64,000 nt of DNA from Acorus gramineus (GCA_030737835.1 CM060855.1:9091434-9155433), one strand, 5' to 3'. Positions 11,801-24,190 are shown, numbered from the stretch's first letter. Notes: generated by a model not told the origin, from the sequence alone. A program made the numbers and translations.

Positions 11801-13780
11801 TCTGGTTTTATTTTTTTTTTTTGCCCCTGAATTTTCATAATACCCAAACTATCATTTACAGACAGAGTTACTGAAAAACAGAAATATAATGTGATACATA
11901 CATAAATTATACAAATAGTTACAGATATTTAATAGTTATCTATAAAAATATTAAAGTAAGCAAAGATGTTTATACACAAAATGGATATATATACATTCTC
12001 AATGTCATTACATTATCATCTGTAAATGCATTTAGTGTACACAAAATTGTTATAGATACAATCTCAAAGTTTCGTTAAAATAGATACATCAATTGTTTGA
12101 ATTACGACATTTTCTTCAAATCTTAATGATTAATTGTTATCTCCCCCTTAATCCTTTTTATTTCCTCTTAGGTAAAATGAAACAAGATTATCGAACTAGA
12201 CATTCTATGTACTTCATAACGAAGAACAAGATTTTTCTAGTTATATAAAAAATACAACAATCAAACACTTAAATAAATTTTTATTTAGCAATATGAACAA
12301 AATTAGTAATAGCATAAATCTGAACTAAAAATTTATGAACAATTGTAATATTTTAATAAAATTATTTCTTGATCCATAAACTTAACCATTACTGAAATTA
12401 ACATTTGCATAACTACAACAAAAACTACCAATGTGATGCCCAATGACATAATCTACAATTTACATAATAGAAATGTAATATCTTCTATTATTTTTATAAC
12501 AATTACAACAGAAATTATAAAAACTATAATTTACACAACAAATATGTAATATCATAAATAGAACTAAACTAAGGACATATAAATTATAGAAATGTAATAA
12601 TTGATTACAGAAATATAACAATCAATTGCAGAAATGAAATACTATTTTACAGATGGGGGTGTGTTAGGTATAAAAAATGAAATGGCACAGATCTAAAAGC
12701 AAAAAAAATTAAGATCAAATTTTAAAGATAAATAAAAAATAAAAAAAATTTAGGAATAGAAAAAAATTAGACCCTTGGTTATGTACAGCTGAATCAAGCC
12801 AATCGGGGGAAATCATCAAGCGATCTCTTTGTCTCTTGGAGTGTGTGCTCCATGACACATGTTGGAAATATCACTGAAGTGCACATATGGGTTGCCTATA
12901 ACAAGACAGAAATTAGTGGGAAACATTGTTACGAACACCAAGAAACAAATTTCATTTAAATGCGAGAGTGTTTTGACTGTACTAAACCACGTTTTGATAG
13001 AGCCATAGAGGTATTCACAGAGGGGTCCAGAAAAGTTTCTTGCTTCTAAAGAGATGAGAGTCCAAGAATGGGTGTTAGATTTTATGGTGAAAATAAAATA
13101 GGCCATATGATTCAGATTTTATCTTACATATTGAAATTTGAATTGAGCTTTTAAACTTATCACTCGCTCATCAGACATGACTTGGGTCGGGTTTGTTTAA
13201 GTCTAGGTTGAGATTGAATACAACCTCTAAAATTTTAATTCAAACCCGTCCAAAAATTAGATTCTGATCAGATTAAAATCTCACCAAACGCAATTGATAG
13301 TTCGTCAATGTTCTTATTTTTTAAGATTATATACATCATCTAATAAGATATGTGATTTTATAAAAGATAAAATATATATGTTCAAATATATTGAATGATA
13401 TCATTTATAAAAAAAATAAAAAAAATTCAAACTAGGTATATACCTTGTTACAAAGTATAGATTGAGTGTAGAAACGCTCATTTTTCTTTTTTCTAAGAAA
13501 AATGTTAGACTCAATTCATTTTTACAGTTCAAAACTCAGGCCATACATGTGATTCTTTTTTAAAAAACTAACAGCAAATCTCGTATAATAATGTATATAT
13601 TTTGGTAAAAATTGTATATTGCTCCATTTCAAATCGAATGAATCAATTTTTAGTAAGTGTAAGAAAAAATTATATATATACTTATATGTTTTGTTAGAAT
13701 TCTAATAAGATATATAAGACTGCATTTTAAATAATAATAATAATAATAATAATGAACTGAGCGTAGTAATGGCCTTTTCC
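8900..13780. other. AT-rich intergenic region, no gene seen
   Basis: This is the spacer between the divergent remorin and THO5 promoters. It has many poly-A/T runs, (GA)n near 10180-10197 and (TAA)n near 13730-13753. A stretch around 11730-11830 contains repeated motifs of the kind found in old transposon relics. The 13160-13300 segment has GGGTCGGGTTT and TCAAACCCGTCC on opposite strands and may be an old DNA transposon. Open frames such as 12816-13106 (-) have no recognisable protein content. Confidence 0.5.
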
Positions 13781-13801
13781 TAGACAAACAGGTCGGTCTT
13801 T

Positions 13802-13864
13802 TGGGCCACAAAGGCTAGACAATCGCCCACGCATTGTTTCTTCAAAGCCCATTATCCAGGCCCA
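13802..13864 (+). promoter_or_regulatory. Site II-like elements in the THO5 promoter
   Basis: TGGGCC (13802-13807), GCCCAT (13847-13852) and GGCCCA (13859-13864) cluster within 150 bp of the THO5 start codon, and no TATA box is evident. TGGGCY site II elements are known in plant housekeeping promoters and bind TCP factors. The link to THO5 expression is inference. Confidence 0.55.
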
Positions 13865-13946
13865 TCAAGAGCAAACACTAGAGAGCGGACATAAAGACCA
13901 GCAAAAACACTCAAAACAGGAAATCTAGGGCAGCACAGCCAGAGAG

Positions 13947-16900
13947 ATGGAGGCGGAGCTAGAGCTTTCAAACGCCGCCGCTGCTCCGTCACCTCCTCCG
14001 GCGGAGCCGGCCTCTCCGACGCCGTACGAGGTGCTGGAGGAGACCAGGACGTCGATTGAGGACATAGCGGCGAAGATGCTCTTCATAAAGAAGGAGGGCC
14101 GGCCGAAATCCGAGCTTCGTGACCTCCTCACGCAGATGTCTCTCCTCTTCGTCACCCTCCGCCGCGTGAACCGCCTGGTACTCCTCGAGGAGGACCGGGT
14201 CAAGGCGGATACGGAGCGAGCCAAGGCCCCCGTCGACATGACGACTCTCCAGCTCCACAACCTGATTTACGAGAAGAACCACTACGTGAAGGCAATCAAG
14301 GCCTGCAAGGACTTCAAGTCGAGGTACCCGGAGATCGAGCTCGTGCCGGAGGAGGAGTTCTTGAGGGACGCGCCGGAGGGGATTAAAACCGGGGTCTTGT
14401 CGGAGGACGGCGGGCACGATCTCATGTTGAAGAGGCTCAACTTTGAGCTTCATCAGGTGTTGTGTTCTGTTTCAAATTCGTTGATGATTTTTTGTTGGGT
14501 TTGTGTTTGTTGTTGGAAAGGTGCCGCCTTTATCTGGAATTTGTTTGGTCAATTTTGAACTTCGCCCATAGCCCATATGTAATGACAACTCTATATGCAA
14601 AATTTTGCATATCTATCACTACATTTTCTTGGGCATATGTTTCTTGTTAGTCAATGTAAAAGATTTGTTGGAGCTATCCGCTTTATTTATAATTGAGAAT
14701 TGTTTAGCTGGTTCAATCTTAGTTGGATTGGAGCTTTGGGAAAGTCGGCTAGCAATCCTCTCCGTGAAGGAGATCGGGGATCAAAACCAAGGGGAACCAA
14801 TCTTCAAAAAAAAAAAAGTCCCTTGAAGATCAATATATTTAGGAAAATTTTATGCTCAGCCCTTTTTTGCAGTCACTGTTGCAGGCTGCACACATTTTGA
14901 TTTTTTAAGTATATGCTTGGCTAATGAAGTACATTCTTTTATACAAAATGCAGGACATACTCGTTTGAATTGAATGCATATTTTGTTTTAGTTTTTTCAT
15001 AGTAGAGTATATAGTGGAGTATATGCTACAATAAATGATTTGATATACTGTGCTGGTGACGAATGCAAAAGTGACTGCAAAAATGATTTGAGTGTATTAG
15101 TGCCCCTTATATTATATCCCACTTTTAAATAGGTCAATGCATTTTACTGGGCATATTTTATTTTTTTTGTCATGCCAATATATGTTTCTTTAAATTGCCT
15201 GAAGTTTGATCTTAGTAATTGTATGTATGTTTCAGCGGAAGGAACTGTGTAAACTTCATGAGAAACTTGAGCAGCACAAAAAAGGCCTTCTTTCAACCAT
15301 CGCAAACCGGAAGAAGTTCTTGTCAAGCCTCCCCTCTCATCTGAAGTCTCTGAAGAAGGCGTCCCTGCCGGTGCAGCAACAGCTGGGGATACCGCACACC
15401 AAGAAGCTGAAGCAGTTCCATGCAGCTGAGCTGCTCCCACCTCCTCTCTATGTGGTTTACACGCAGCTTTTGGCACAAAAAGAGGCTTTTGGAGAAATCA
15501 TTGATATTGAGATATTGGGAAGTATAAAAGAAGCTCAGGCTTTTGTGCAGCAGCAAGCGAATAAGGACATGGGTAAACATGAAACCAGAAATGCTGATTG
15601 CATTATATAATATTACTAACAATTTAGTGTGAAACTGATTTGGTTTTGATGGTTCAGGTTACTCTACAGACAATGAAAACTGTAGACTAGATGACGATGT
15701 ACCCGATGAAGAGGAGGATGGACAGAGAAGAAGAAAGCGAACGAAGAAGGTCGTTGTTGCAGAGAGCCGTGACCAGGCTGGATTACATCAATCACATCCA
15801 CTTAGGATCATCCTCCATGTATATGATGATGAGGATTGCAATGAGAAACCCGCGAAGTTAGTCAGTCTGAGGTTTGATTACATGGTTAAATTGAATGTTG
15901 TATGTGTTGGGATTGAAGGGGCGCATGAAGGACATGATGCTGATATGTTATGCAACTTGTTCCCTGATGACACTGGGGTTGAGCTTCCTCATCAGGTTAT
16001 TACTTCTCTCATTAGTTTCTCTCTTTTAATTAGAGCACTTGATTGACATGACATTAAATTCTAAACTGCTATGCAGACAGCAAAGCTATTATCTGGGGAT
16101 TCTGTTGCATTCTATGAAAGAACGAACTCACGACCTTATAAGTGGGCACAACATTTGGCTGGAATTGACTTCCTTCCAGAAGTGTCTCCAATGCTTTCAA
16201 ATGATGGAATTGCAAGCAGCGAAACACCAAAGGATGCTGCCATTATTTCTGGGCTCTCCCTGTACCGCCATCAGAACCGTGTGCAGACAGTTGTTCAGAG
16301 GATTCGCTCCAGGAAAAAGGCTCAGCTGGCTCTTGTGTGAGTCACTGCTAATTGAACCTTTGAATGTTGAGCAGATGAAACTGCAGATGAAAGTTCCCCT
16401 CAGATGACCAATCAAAACTAGATCTTCTTCACATATTTGGAAGAACATCTGGAAATTTCTTATCTGTGATCTGAATTTCCTATTGTTAGAATATGAGAAC
16501 ATGATGCTTTTTCTTACTTTTCATTTAAATATATTAATGGCACTATCTATTTGGTTTCTTGTCATTTTTTGAATTTGATGCACCATGTTCCCATTCTCCC
16601 TGAAAGTATGTTTAATATGGCTGAATGTTGAAAGCTTGGACTCATTGATTCGCTTACAGGAAGCAACTTGAATCCCTTACCAAGCTTCATATGCCCCCAC
16701 TCGCCTATGGAAAGGTTCCATGGGCATCGCATACTCCATTGTGCAGCTTGCAAAGTTGGTTGCCTGTGGGGTGTGTGAGTGATCAAGCTTCATCTCCAGC
16801 TGTCATTGCCATTGATCAAGTCACAGGTTCTGTAGATCTTGAGATGAATGATGTGTCCGGGATGCCAAGGGAAGAAGTAGAGAATGCGAGGGAAGACGGA

Positions 16901-17830
16901 GAACTTCCATCTGCAATCCAAGCAGCACCTCCTTCAAAGGATCTGAAGACACTTCCCTCTAAAAGCCCTGGCCACGAACATTCTAGAACCCTTACTCTGA
17001 TTTCAAAGAGCATGATTTTTTCAAGCAAGGGAAGGTCTCAAAGCTTTGGCAGGCATGATGATAACTCAGAGCTCCTTCTAGATGATGAAAGTGATTTGGA
17101 TGAAGCAATGCATATCAAATCAGAAACAGAAGTTGGAAGAACTGCTGGACATGATGGAGCAATCGACAACTCATGGAAAGATTATGCTGTCAAAGAGTTC
17201 CGCCTGGTACTTAGTAAGCAAAGTGAGAGGAAGGAAACCAGAAAGCTGGAAGCTAAGGTAACTATGGTTTGTTTGAGTCCCTTCCTTTTGTTCAAATTGC
17301 ATGTCAACAAACAATATTTAACTTTGCAGGTAAAAATTAGTGCGGAGTATCCGCTCAGGCCTCCTCTTTTCACTCTAAGCTTATTGAACAATGAGTGTGG
17401 AGTAGGTCATGCCGATTTGGCAATAAATGGGATGGAATCATCTGAATGGTTTAATGAACTGCGAGCCATGGAAGCGGAGGTGAAGTTCATATATTGTTTA
17501 TATGCCTTCTCTAATATAGAGCTTTATGATTGAAACTCCTGTTCCATTCATTGTCTTTTACAGGTCAATCTTCATATTTTGAAGATTCTGCCTCTGGATT
17601 GTGAGAGTGAAATATTGGCTCATCAAATACGATGTTTAGCTATGCTGTTTGATTTTCAGTTCGAGCAGGCATCCGGATTTTCTGAGGGGCAGAAGTGTTC
17701 TTCAGTTATAGATGTCGGATTAGGCAAGCCGATCTCTGGGAGTATTTTTGCAAGATCACTCAGGGGAAGGGATCGTCGGAGGATGATTTCCTGGAAAGAC
17801 ATGGAATGCACTCAGGGTTATCCTTGTTAG
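13947..17830 (+). CDS. THO5: THO complex subunit 5 (THOC5)
   Basis: Seven exons: 13947-14456, 15236-15572, 15658-15995, 16077-16336, 16660-17257, 17330-17479 and 17564-17830. They total 2460 nt, giving 819 aa, close to the length I recall for Arabidopsis THO5. THO5 belongs to the nuclear THO/TREX complex that couples transcription to mRNA export and, in plants, small-RNA biogenesis. The N-terminal ~280 residues are helical and charged (YEVLEETRTSIEDIAAKML, NLIYEKNHYVKAI). An acidic patch precedes the basic, NLS-like RRRKRTKK at residues ~306-313. The C-terminal part includes the VKISAEYPLRPPLFTLSL segment typical of THOC5. Every junction preserves frame. Intron 1 contains an A-tailed retroposon. 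The gene looks complete and functional. Confidence 0.95.
14725..14818 (+). mobile_element. SINE-like element, family A copy 1, in THO5 intron 1
   Basis: The segment reads from GGATTGGAGCTTTGGG through GGGGATCAAAACC to ATCTTC followed by an A12 tail. It aligns with the reverse complement of 35511-35607 over its length, including AGCTTTG, AAGTCGG, GGGATCAAA and ATnCTTC(A)n. GGGGATCAAAACC resembles a degenerate Pol III box B. I cannot see a clear target duplication, so the left edge is approximate. Confidence 0.7.
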
Positions 17831-18540
17831 ATCTAATGATTTCTAGGTGAAACAACAGAAGCTTTGTGAGTCTATTTAGCGTTCATCACATTGTGTCCAC
17901 TCATCCATTATGTAACCCACTATGAAGAATTTATATAGGAAGATTCTCTGGAAATTATTGATGGCAGGATGTATTGACATGTATTATTATGAAATTCATT
18001 GTGAATTGGCTTGTGAACCGGTGACTTGTATGTATTGACACAGCATTCTGTCCAGCTCCAATATGTTTGTCATATTTCCTATGTGAGATTCCATAGGAGC
18101 CAAACAAAGGATTTAAAGCTATGGTTTGAATGGTCTACCAAAAAAAAAATATAAAAAAAGAAGCTATGGTCTGAATGTGATGCCAGTATCATTCAGTAAT
18201 AAATATGTTCGGAATATATTTGTTCACTTGATAAGAAGTAAGTGCATCAATCATCATTCTCATTTCCTTTTCGTATCACCATATATATTTATTTGGGATA
18301 AAATTGTATTTTAAAAATAAATATTATCCGGTCAATCAAAGATAAAAATGATTTATTTAACATACTAACTAAATTTTCAAAGATAAAAAATGAATTAAGT
18401 TCACAGATAATTTAATACCATGTGATTCTTACACCCAACCCAAAAACCAAATTTTTAAGGTAAAAAACAAAACCCTAATAAAAAAAATCCACCAATCCGA
18501 CGGACAGTACTGATTCACTCTTTTTCTATGCATCACCTTA
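17831..18540. other. THO5 3' UTR and short spacer
   Basis: The THO5 3' UTR is probably about 17831-18010, ending in AT-rich DNA. No other gene is visible up to the MITE that starts at 18541. Confidence 0.5.
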
Positions 18541-19210
18541 AGCCCCCATTTCATTCGTATCATTCCGCGGATTTCATGTGAGATTAATACAGTGTTTAGT
18601 TAATGATAATCTTGATAGTAGTTATGGGCTCCACTGTAATTAAAATCAAGACAGGTGGAAAAATATGATAAAATCAAATTCCCACCATTTTTTGTAGTAA
18701 ATTTAAAATTTCAAGATTACTATTCTACTATTTACAAATCAACTAAATTGTTATCTACATTCTTTTTGAAATAAATAGCCTTTTCTTTTTTTTACCCACC
18801 ATTTATATATTCGTTTTGATTTTATAACTAAGAAACTATTTATAATTGGTATACGTAAAGTTGAAATCTTGACTATGTATTAGATATTGATATGTTTTTT
18901 AATTCATTTTTTATTTTTATTTTTATAGTTTTTATTTATTTGCATTCGTTAAATATTTATAAAAAATTAATTTTTTTTATAATTGTGATATGTGTAAAGA
19001 AATAAATTCTGCAAGTATATGTATAATAGTAAAGATATTTTAGGCATTTAAACTATATTCCATATCATTTTTCATGTAATCAAACACTGGAAGTTGATTC
19101 TTTGAAAAAATCCATTAGCGAACCAAATAGTATGGTGGAATCTAGATTCCTTATAAAATGATTTCTAGTAAAGTAATTTAAAAAAAAAAATGACACGAAC
19201 TAAACGGGGA
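18541..19210. mobile_element. Harbinger/Tourist-like MITE with TTA target duplication
   Basis: The left end is AGCCCCCATTTCATTCGTAT. The right end, reverse-complemented, is TCCCCGTTTAGTTCGTGTC. Inside both is the shared TTTnnTTCGTnTCATT. TTA flanks both sides (18538-18540 and 19211-19213), the TWA duplication expected of PIF/Harbinger elements. The ~670-bp AT-rich interior has no open frame, so the copy is nonautonomous. Interior sequence near 18940-19060 resembles 27560-27670, suggesting a relative there. Confidence 0.7.
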
Positions 19211-19213
19211 TTA

Positions 19214-20011
19214 ATTACAAAAGAATTTCACTTTAATTGCATTTTTTTCTATCCCGATGATTTTTAACTAGCCCAGCTTTTCTTGCCTAATTTTTTTTTT
19301 TTTTAAGACGCCCTCTCAACTTAAAATCACAATCTCATGGGCAAGCATAACAACTTAAAAACTATACAATAAAAATTTTGTGGACGTCATCAGTGTCTAC
19401 CTGCACAAGGCAAGTGTGAAGACTTCAAATCTGACAATAACGTATTAAAGAATAATTTGATCCAACAAATACATAAAATTTTTTAATGGGAACGTTTATA
19501 GGTTTGAACAACAACAATTGCTCAAAAAGAGACTTATTTAAATGATTGACGAGTTAAGGCAGGTAGATGTAATGAACTAATCCTTCTTGCACAGAGATTG
19601 GTTGTTTACATTATATATGGTTCCATATACTTGGACTAGAAATAAAAATAAAAATTTATCAAGTAAGAAAATGAGGCCTCTCTCATGTTTTAATTTTGTC
19701 TAAGAAATAGTTTAGCTTTGAAAATTTGATTTGACTTACTGATCCAAATCAAAGAAGATGAACTAATTGCCACTCTTAGAACTCAAACGCTGAAATTATA
19801 CCAAAAAAAGAAATACACTAATCAAATAACTGGACATAAAACATGTATGAGTGGAATTGTTTTTTTTTAGTGCTCATTTTTCCTGCTTTCATAACCATTG
19901 ATTTATGTAAAATAAACTTATTCAATGAACCACGTACATACATTCCAAGAACACAGACAAAAAAAATCTTAAATAACACTTATTTATTGAAATGTGCGAG
20001 ATCTCCTGTCT
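19214..20011. other. Intergenic, no gene seen
   Basis: This is AT-rich DNA between the MITE and the neprosin pseudogene. No coding or structured feature was recognised. Confidence 0.5.
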
Positions 20012-20860
20012 TCACCCTTTGCAACCTCTAGGAACACCAAAGAAAAATGTCAATCCTTGTTTTGGACCAAGAAAAGCATCACTCGCGTCGTAACAGTCTG
20101 ATAGATTAGCAAATTTATCAGCTTTTTCAGGATTATGAACTTTATAGTTCGCATCAACATATTGGATTCTGCTAAAAGAACATGCTTTATTCCAACCTTC
20201 TTGAGGAAAATGACTACTTCCCCTTGTAAGACCAAGTACATCGTGAGGCGCATGAGCCAACCCTCTCCAATATGCAAGTTTACCATGATTAGCTAATTTT
20301 GTGAATAGAGAGCTAGACCAGTACTCAATAGGTAACATGTCTCTGCCCATCACCAACCACCAATTTCCTGATCGTGGATCCTAATTATATCATGAAAATG
20401 ATTAGGGTTACCAAGCGGGAAAAAAATGATTAGGACTTTAGTGGAATGAAATTTTTTAAACATTTTGTGATGTTGAAACCTCTCCTGAGGAAAAAAAAAA
20501 AACAATTTTTTGTTGTTATTGATGAACATGAATTTGCCTTAAAAATTAATTTGATTTACCTTGAGTATAAGGATAGACACTTCATATTGTGGTCCACCAT
20601 AAATTGAAATTTGAGGAAAGATATAGCCAGGGGTAATGCTTTTATCAACTTGCACAAAACCAGGACTGTTATATCATAACATCTTATTTTATTATAGCCA
20701 TCGGTCTGCAAATTAACATTATGAACATTTTATTAATAAACTATAATTTTATTGTGTATAATCACAATGAATAAAATGTTAATACCATACAAGCTCAGGA
20801 ACTTACAATCCACACAATGGTTATATGAGTGCGATCATCACCATAAGCATCTGGGGATAC
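20012..20860 (-). pseudogene. Neprosin-domain (DUF239) gene fragment, frameshifted
   Basis: Three consecutive exons are readable on the minus strand: 20860-20807 (VSPDAYGDDRTHITIVWI), 20705-20560 (TDGYNKIRCYD then shifted) and 20380-20012 (DPRSGNWWLVMGRD to a stop). The order and motifs DGY-x-K-x-x-CY, SPGFVQ, ISIYGG, GNWW and SSLF match the C-terminal half of plant neprosin-domain proteins. Those are putative secreted Glu-peptidases related to the pitcher-plant enzyme. The middle exon is 146 nt, whereas frame between its neighbours needs a multiple of three. One base is missing just after CYD, where the expected YNSPGFVQ moves to another frame. No N-terminal propeptide or first neprosin half is seen upstream to 21500. 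The fragment is therefore probably dead unless the shift is a sequencing error. Confidence 0.8.
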
Positions 20861-23063
20861 CTGATAAGCAATATTAAAATAAATTTAATTTAGTGAATAA
20901 TTAAATGCATAAATTAAGGTATATGATTTTAAAAATGAATTAATTAATAACAAATGAAATCAAGAAGCTTCTTTACATGTGAAAAAATAAAAAGAAAAAA
21001 TTTATCATATACTTATAGTTTTCATTACCTTTTTGTAAAATATAGCTTATATTAGTGAATAATGTCTTTAATATATGAATAATACTTATAGTTATCATTA
21101 CCTTTTTGTAAAAATATAGCTATATCAATGAACATGCTTATTTTCGCGTACATCATCACTAGTATGAATATCAGTATTTTTTGAAGGGTTAGATGCAGTT
21201 AACCTCCTTTTTTTAGTTTGGCGATAGTGTGTGTGTGTGTGTCTGAGAGAGAGAGAGAGATGCATGAAAAAGTGCACATTAATTATGTTTAATCAATTTG
21301 GTGGACTGGACTCATTAGAAGAAGACATATTTTCGTATCATATTTCTTTTTGAAAGAAGATATTGTTTTTATTCTTGGTTCTTGGGTTATAAAATTAGTC
21401 TTTTTCTTGTTATTTGACAAAAAAAATTTGTTAAGGAATTTGTTTATATTAAGGAATCTGTTTTAGATTAAGGAAACAAACCCGACACAGCACGGCTGTG
21501 TTACACGTTTAATTACATCTCAATGAAAATGTCTCATCTCCAAACAAAAAGCCCAAATGACAACAAATTTAGAAGGGGATGCCATAATATACGAGTGCAA
21601 ATGTACACGAATTTAAGCCTTAATACAAGTGGCAAAAAAATTGCATGTCCCGGCAACACCTACCTTGGTTTTTAGACAAAAGGGCACACTTCATAAAGTG
21701 AACATGCATGGTTTGAGAGTCATGATCTTAAAATGTTAAAATTTGGGAAACAAAAAGGAAAGCAATGCGTAACCGCATGGATTGACATAGTACACGATGG
21801 ACATCAGGTATAAATGAATACACTTCGTCTTAACAGAATTGTACTTTGAAATAAAAAATGAAATCATGATAGCTACTTCTACCTTTTTCAAAAAAAAAAC
21901 AAAATCTCCAAGAATACAGTCAGCCATTTCATAAACAACTCCAATCCAACTAATATTAATTATCCCATAAAAGCCCACTATAACTCCAAAACTAATTACT
22001 GGCATAAAGACATGATAAAAGCATCTTTCAACTTAATACTTGAATCCCTGGTCCAGCTCTGAGAAGGAAGACAGCCACATGCACTGCAAAACCCAAAAAA
22101 AAAATAAATTAACATTTCAGAGATGCTTCAAATAAAGTTTTGCGAGATGGTGGTGACATGTAGCAAAGATATGAACATCAGATATCAAAGATAGATTAGT
22201 ATAGTAATGTAAAAGAGAATGTATGTTTTCAGCATTGGACACGACTGTAGAACTAGACAACAAGCATTTCCACTAAGCCATCCATAGCAGAAAAAGCGAT
22301 TGTATTCATCTACTACAATTGTGATTCTTTTCTCTAATTTCTACACCATACTAAGTTTAGTAAGTTTTTTTTTAATGATAACCATTCGGAGAAGTGAGAT
22401 CTTTCCCAATAAGGTTTTTTACTCATTTCTCCAGCACTTTTTTTAAGTTAGGCTGTTGCACAAGACTGTCAAGATTGCATTGCTGAACATTGAACATGCA
22501 TGCTACCAATTGTACTTACATATTATTACCAAAATAAAATGAATGATATATCTATTTACATCATTACATTAAAGGACAATCATAGATCTTGGCATCTTCA
22601 AATCATGCAACCATACACGTTATGAAGTAAAAAAAAAAAAAAGTCATTTAGCTGCTTCATCTGCTCTGGCCATCTTTTGCATCCTCATAGCTAATAAAAC
22701 AAAATAAAGTTACAGCCAATTTCTCAAGTCGATACTGTGGCAAAATTAGATTTTCAAAGAACAAAAAAGGAGGAAAAGAAAAGAACAAAACACAGTCTAC
22801 AAAATATGAGATCATCTTCTTCTAATGCCAAGTAGAAGCCTATATTCATGAGAACATTAACATTCTCTTGGAGACATTTTTTTATTAAATCCTATGAATC
22901 TTATGTTTTTCCACCCAAATTTTTTTCCCCTCTGATTATCATTTTCTTTACAATACTCACCTGGAAAAATAAAGGAATTCTTAATATATCACTGTAGGCC
23001 TTTGCTAGAAACTGCAAGATGCTTGATATGGTTGTTTGTTTTGGGCTTCAATGAAGCCCCAAC
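20861..23063. other. Intergenic region with unassigned exon-like segments
   Basis: A (GT)8/(GA)8 compound microsatellite lies at 21227-21260. On the minus strand, several short segments have good splice borders: about 22995-22960 (reads FLAKAYSDILRIPLFFQ, followed by GTGAGT), about 22687-22640 (reads MRMQKMARADEAAK then stop) and about 22086-22040 (reads HVAVFLLRAGPGIQVLS then stop). I cannot link them in one frame or name a family. They could be remains of a gene, alternative 3' exons, or chance. Confidence 0.35.
21227..21260. repeat. (GT)n(GA)n compound microsatellite
   Basis: Eight GT units and eight GA units are separated by CT. Confidence 0.9.
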
Positions 23064-23255
23064 AAGATCAAGCTAAGCCTACTGGTTATGCTGTGGGTCA
23101 GTCCCCTTTTTGGGGACTGACTTTGGTGGCTCTTTTATTTTCTGTTTCTTGCTTGTTCTTTATTTTCCTTTGGGCTTTCTCCTCATTAAATAAATAAGGG
23201 TGCAGGCCTACCGGCTACTTTTTATTGTTCAAAAAAAAAAAAGATCAAGCTAAGC
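23064..23255 (+). mobile_element. 5'-truncated LINE-type retroposon with perfect 15-bp target duplication
   Basis: The insert 23079-23240 ends in TTTTTATTGTTC followed by a pure A run. It is flanked by identical 15-mers AAGATCAAGCTAAGC at 23064-23078 and 23241-23255. The pyrimidine-rich body with CCTTTGGGCTTTCTCC and a terminal poly(A) resembles the 3' end of plant L1 LINEs. The perfect duplication implies a recent insertion. The element is too short to encode anything. Confidence 0.85.
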
Positions 23256-24081
23256 TTCAATCGCATTAGAATATTCAGAAGGCAGTTCATCCCTAAAAAA
23301 AACATTGAATGTACAAGGCAAGTTGTTAAAGGCTGAGCGATATTGACAATATGTATCATGCGGCTCGGCTGGGGTCCGTGTCATTTTGACCCGGCCTAAA
23401 ACCGACCCGGTGAGAGACCTACTTATTGACACACATACCTCAAGGATGCACATCACTTTTCCATGTTCAAGCTGCATTTACACCAAGTCAACTCACTGCT
23501 CAACAACTGACAGCTAATGGCATACATTAAGTGATCAAACCATTTCACAATATCATATAAAAACCACCACCTTCATGTAAACTACAATATGTTATCCCCA
23601 CACACACCAAAAAAAAAACCTCTCAAATCCCTGACCTACTATGTCACCAAAATATCAATACAGAGGACTCATTGAAAAAAAAAAAAAAAAGCTTCCTAAT
23701 TAAAAAAAAAAAAAGAGCTTACAAGAAGTGGGACTTAATAAAACTTAAGAAAGGAAATCCTACAATAAGATAGTTCATTCAAGATGATAGAGTAATGGAC
23801 CCATTCAACAAACAAAAAACATCTGACCCCTAAAAAGAGGGAAAAACAAATGCTCCCTGATGTGAGGGCATGGAATTCAACTCCCGTTGCATCAATCCTA
23901 CGTCACATATTACATTTTAGTGTTCATAAGGACTAGCTAAATAATTATAATCCTGAACAATGTCTGGTAATTTAAACTCAAACGAGAAAGAGTCCATCAT
24001 TATCTGTAGGCAATCTTATGCACCTTCCGGTGCATCAGCTAATATTGCCAGTGTGGCTATGAGAAACAGCTCTCAACATTT

Positions 24082-24190
24082 CCCAAAATACAGCAAACGT
24101 CCGAGATCATGGTACCCCCAGAGTCTTTGCATCCACCCAAAATATAAGAAAACTTCGAGATCATATTGCCCCCATAATCTTGGATTCGCC
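24082..24190 (+). repeat. Imperfect two-copy tandem repeat, 54-bp period
   Basis: The two copies start at 24082 and 24136. They share CCCAAAATA, AAAC, CGAGATCAT, CCCCCA and TCTT in order. Divergence of roughly 25 percent suggests an old duplication. Confidence 0.7.

Noticed and set aside
13925-14453. Long minus-strand frames opposite THO5 exon 1
   Set aside because: They are the antisense shadow of a GC-rich coding exon. The plus-strand frame carries the THOC5 sequence and splices correctly.
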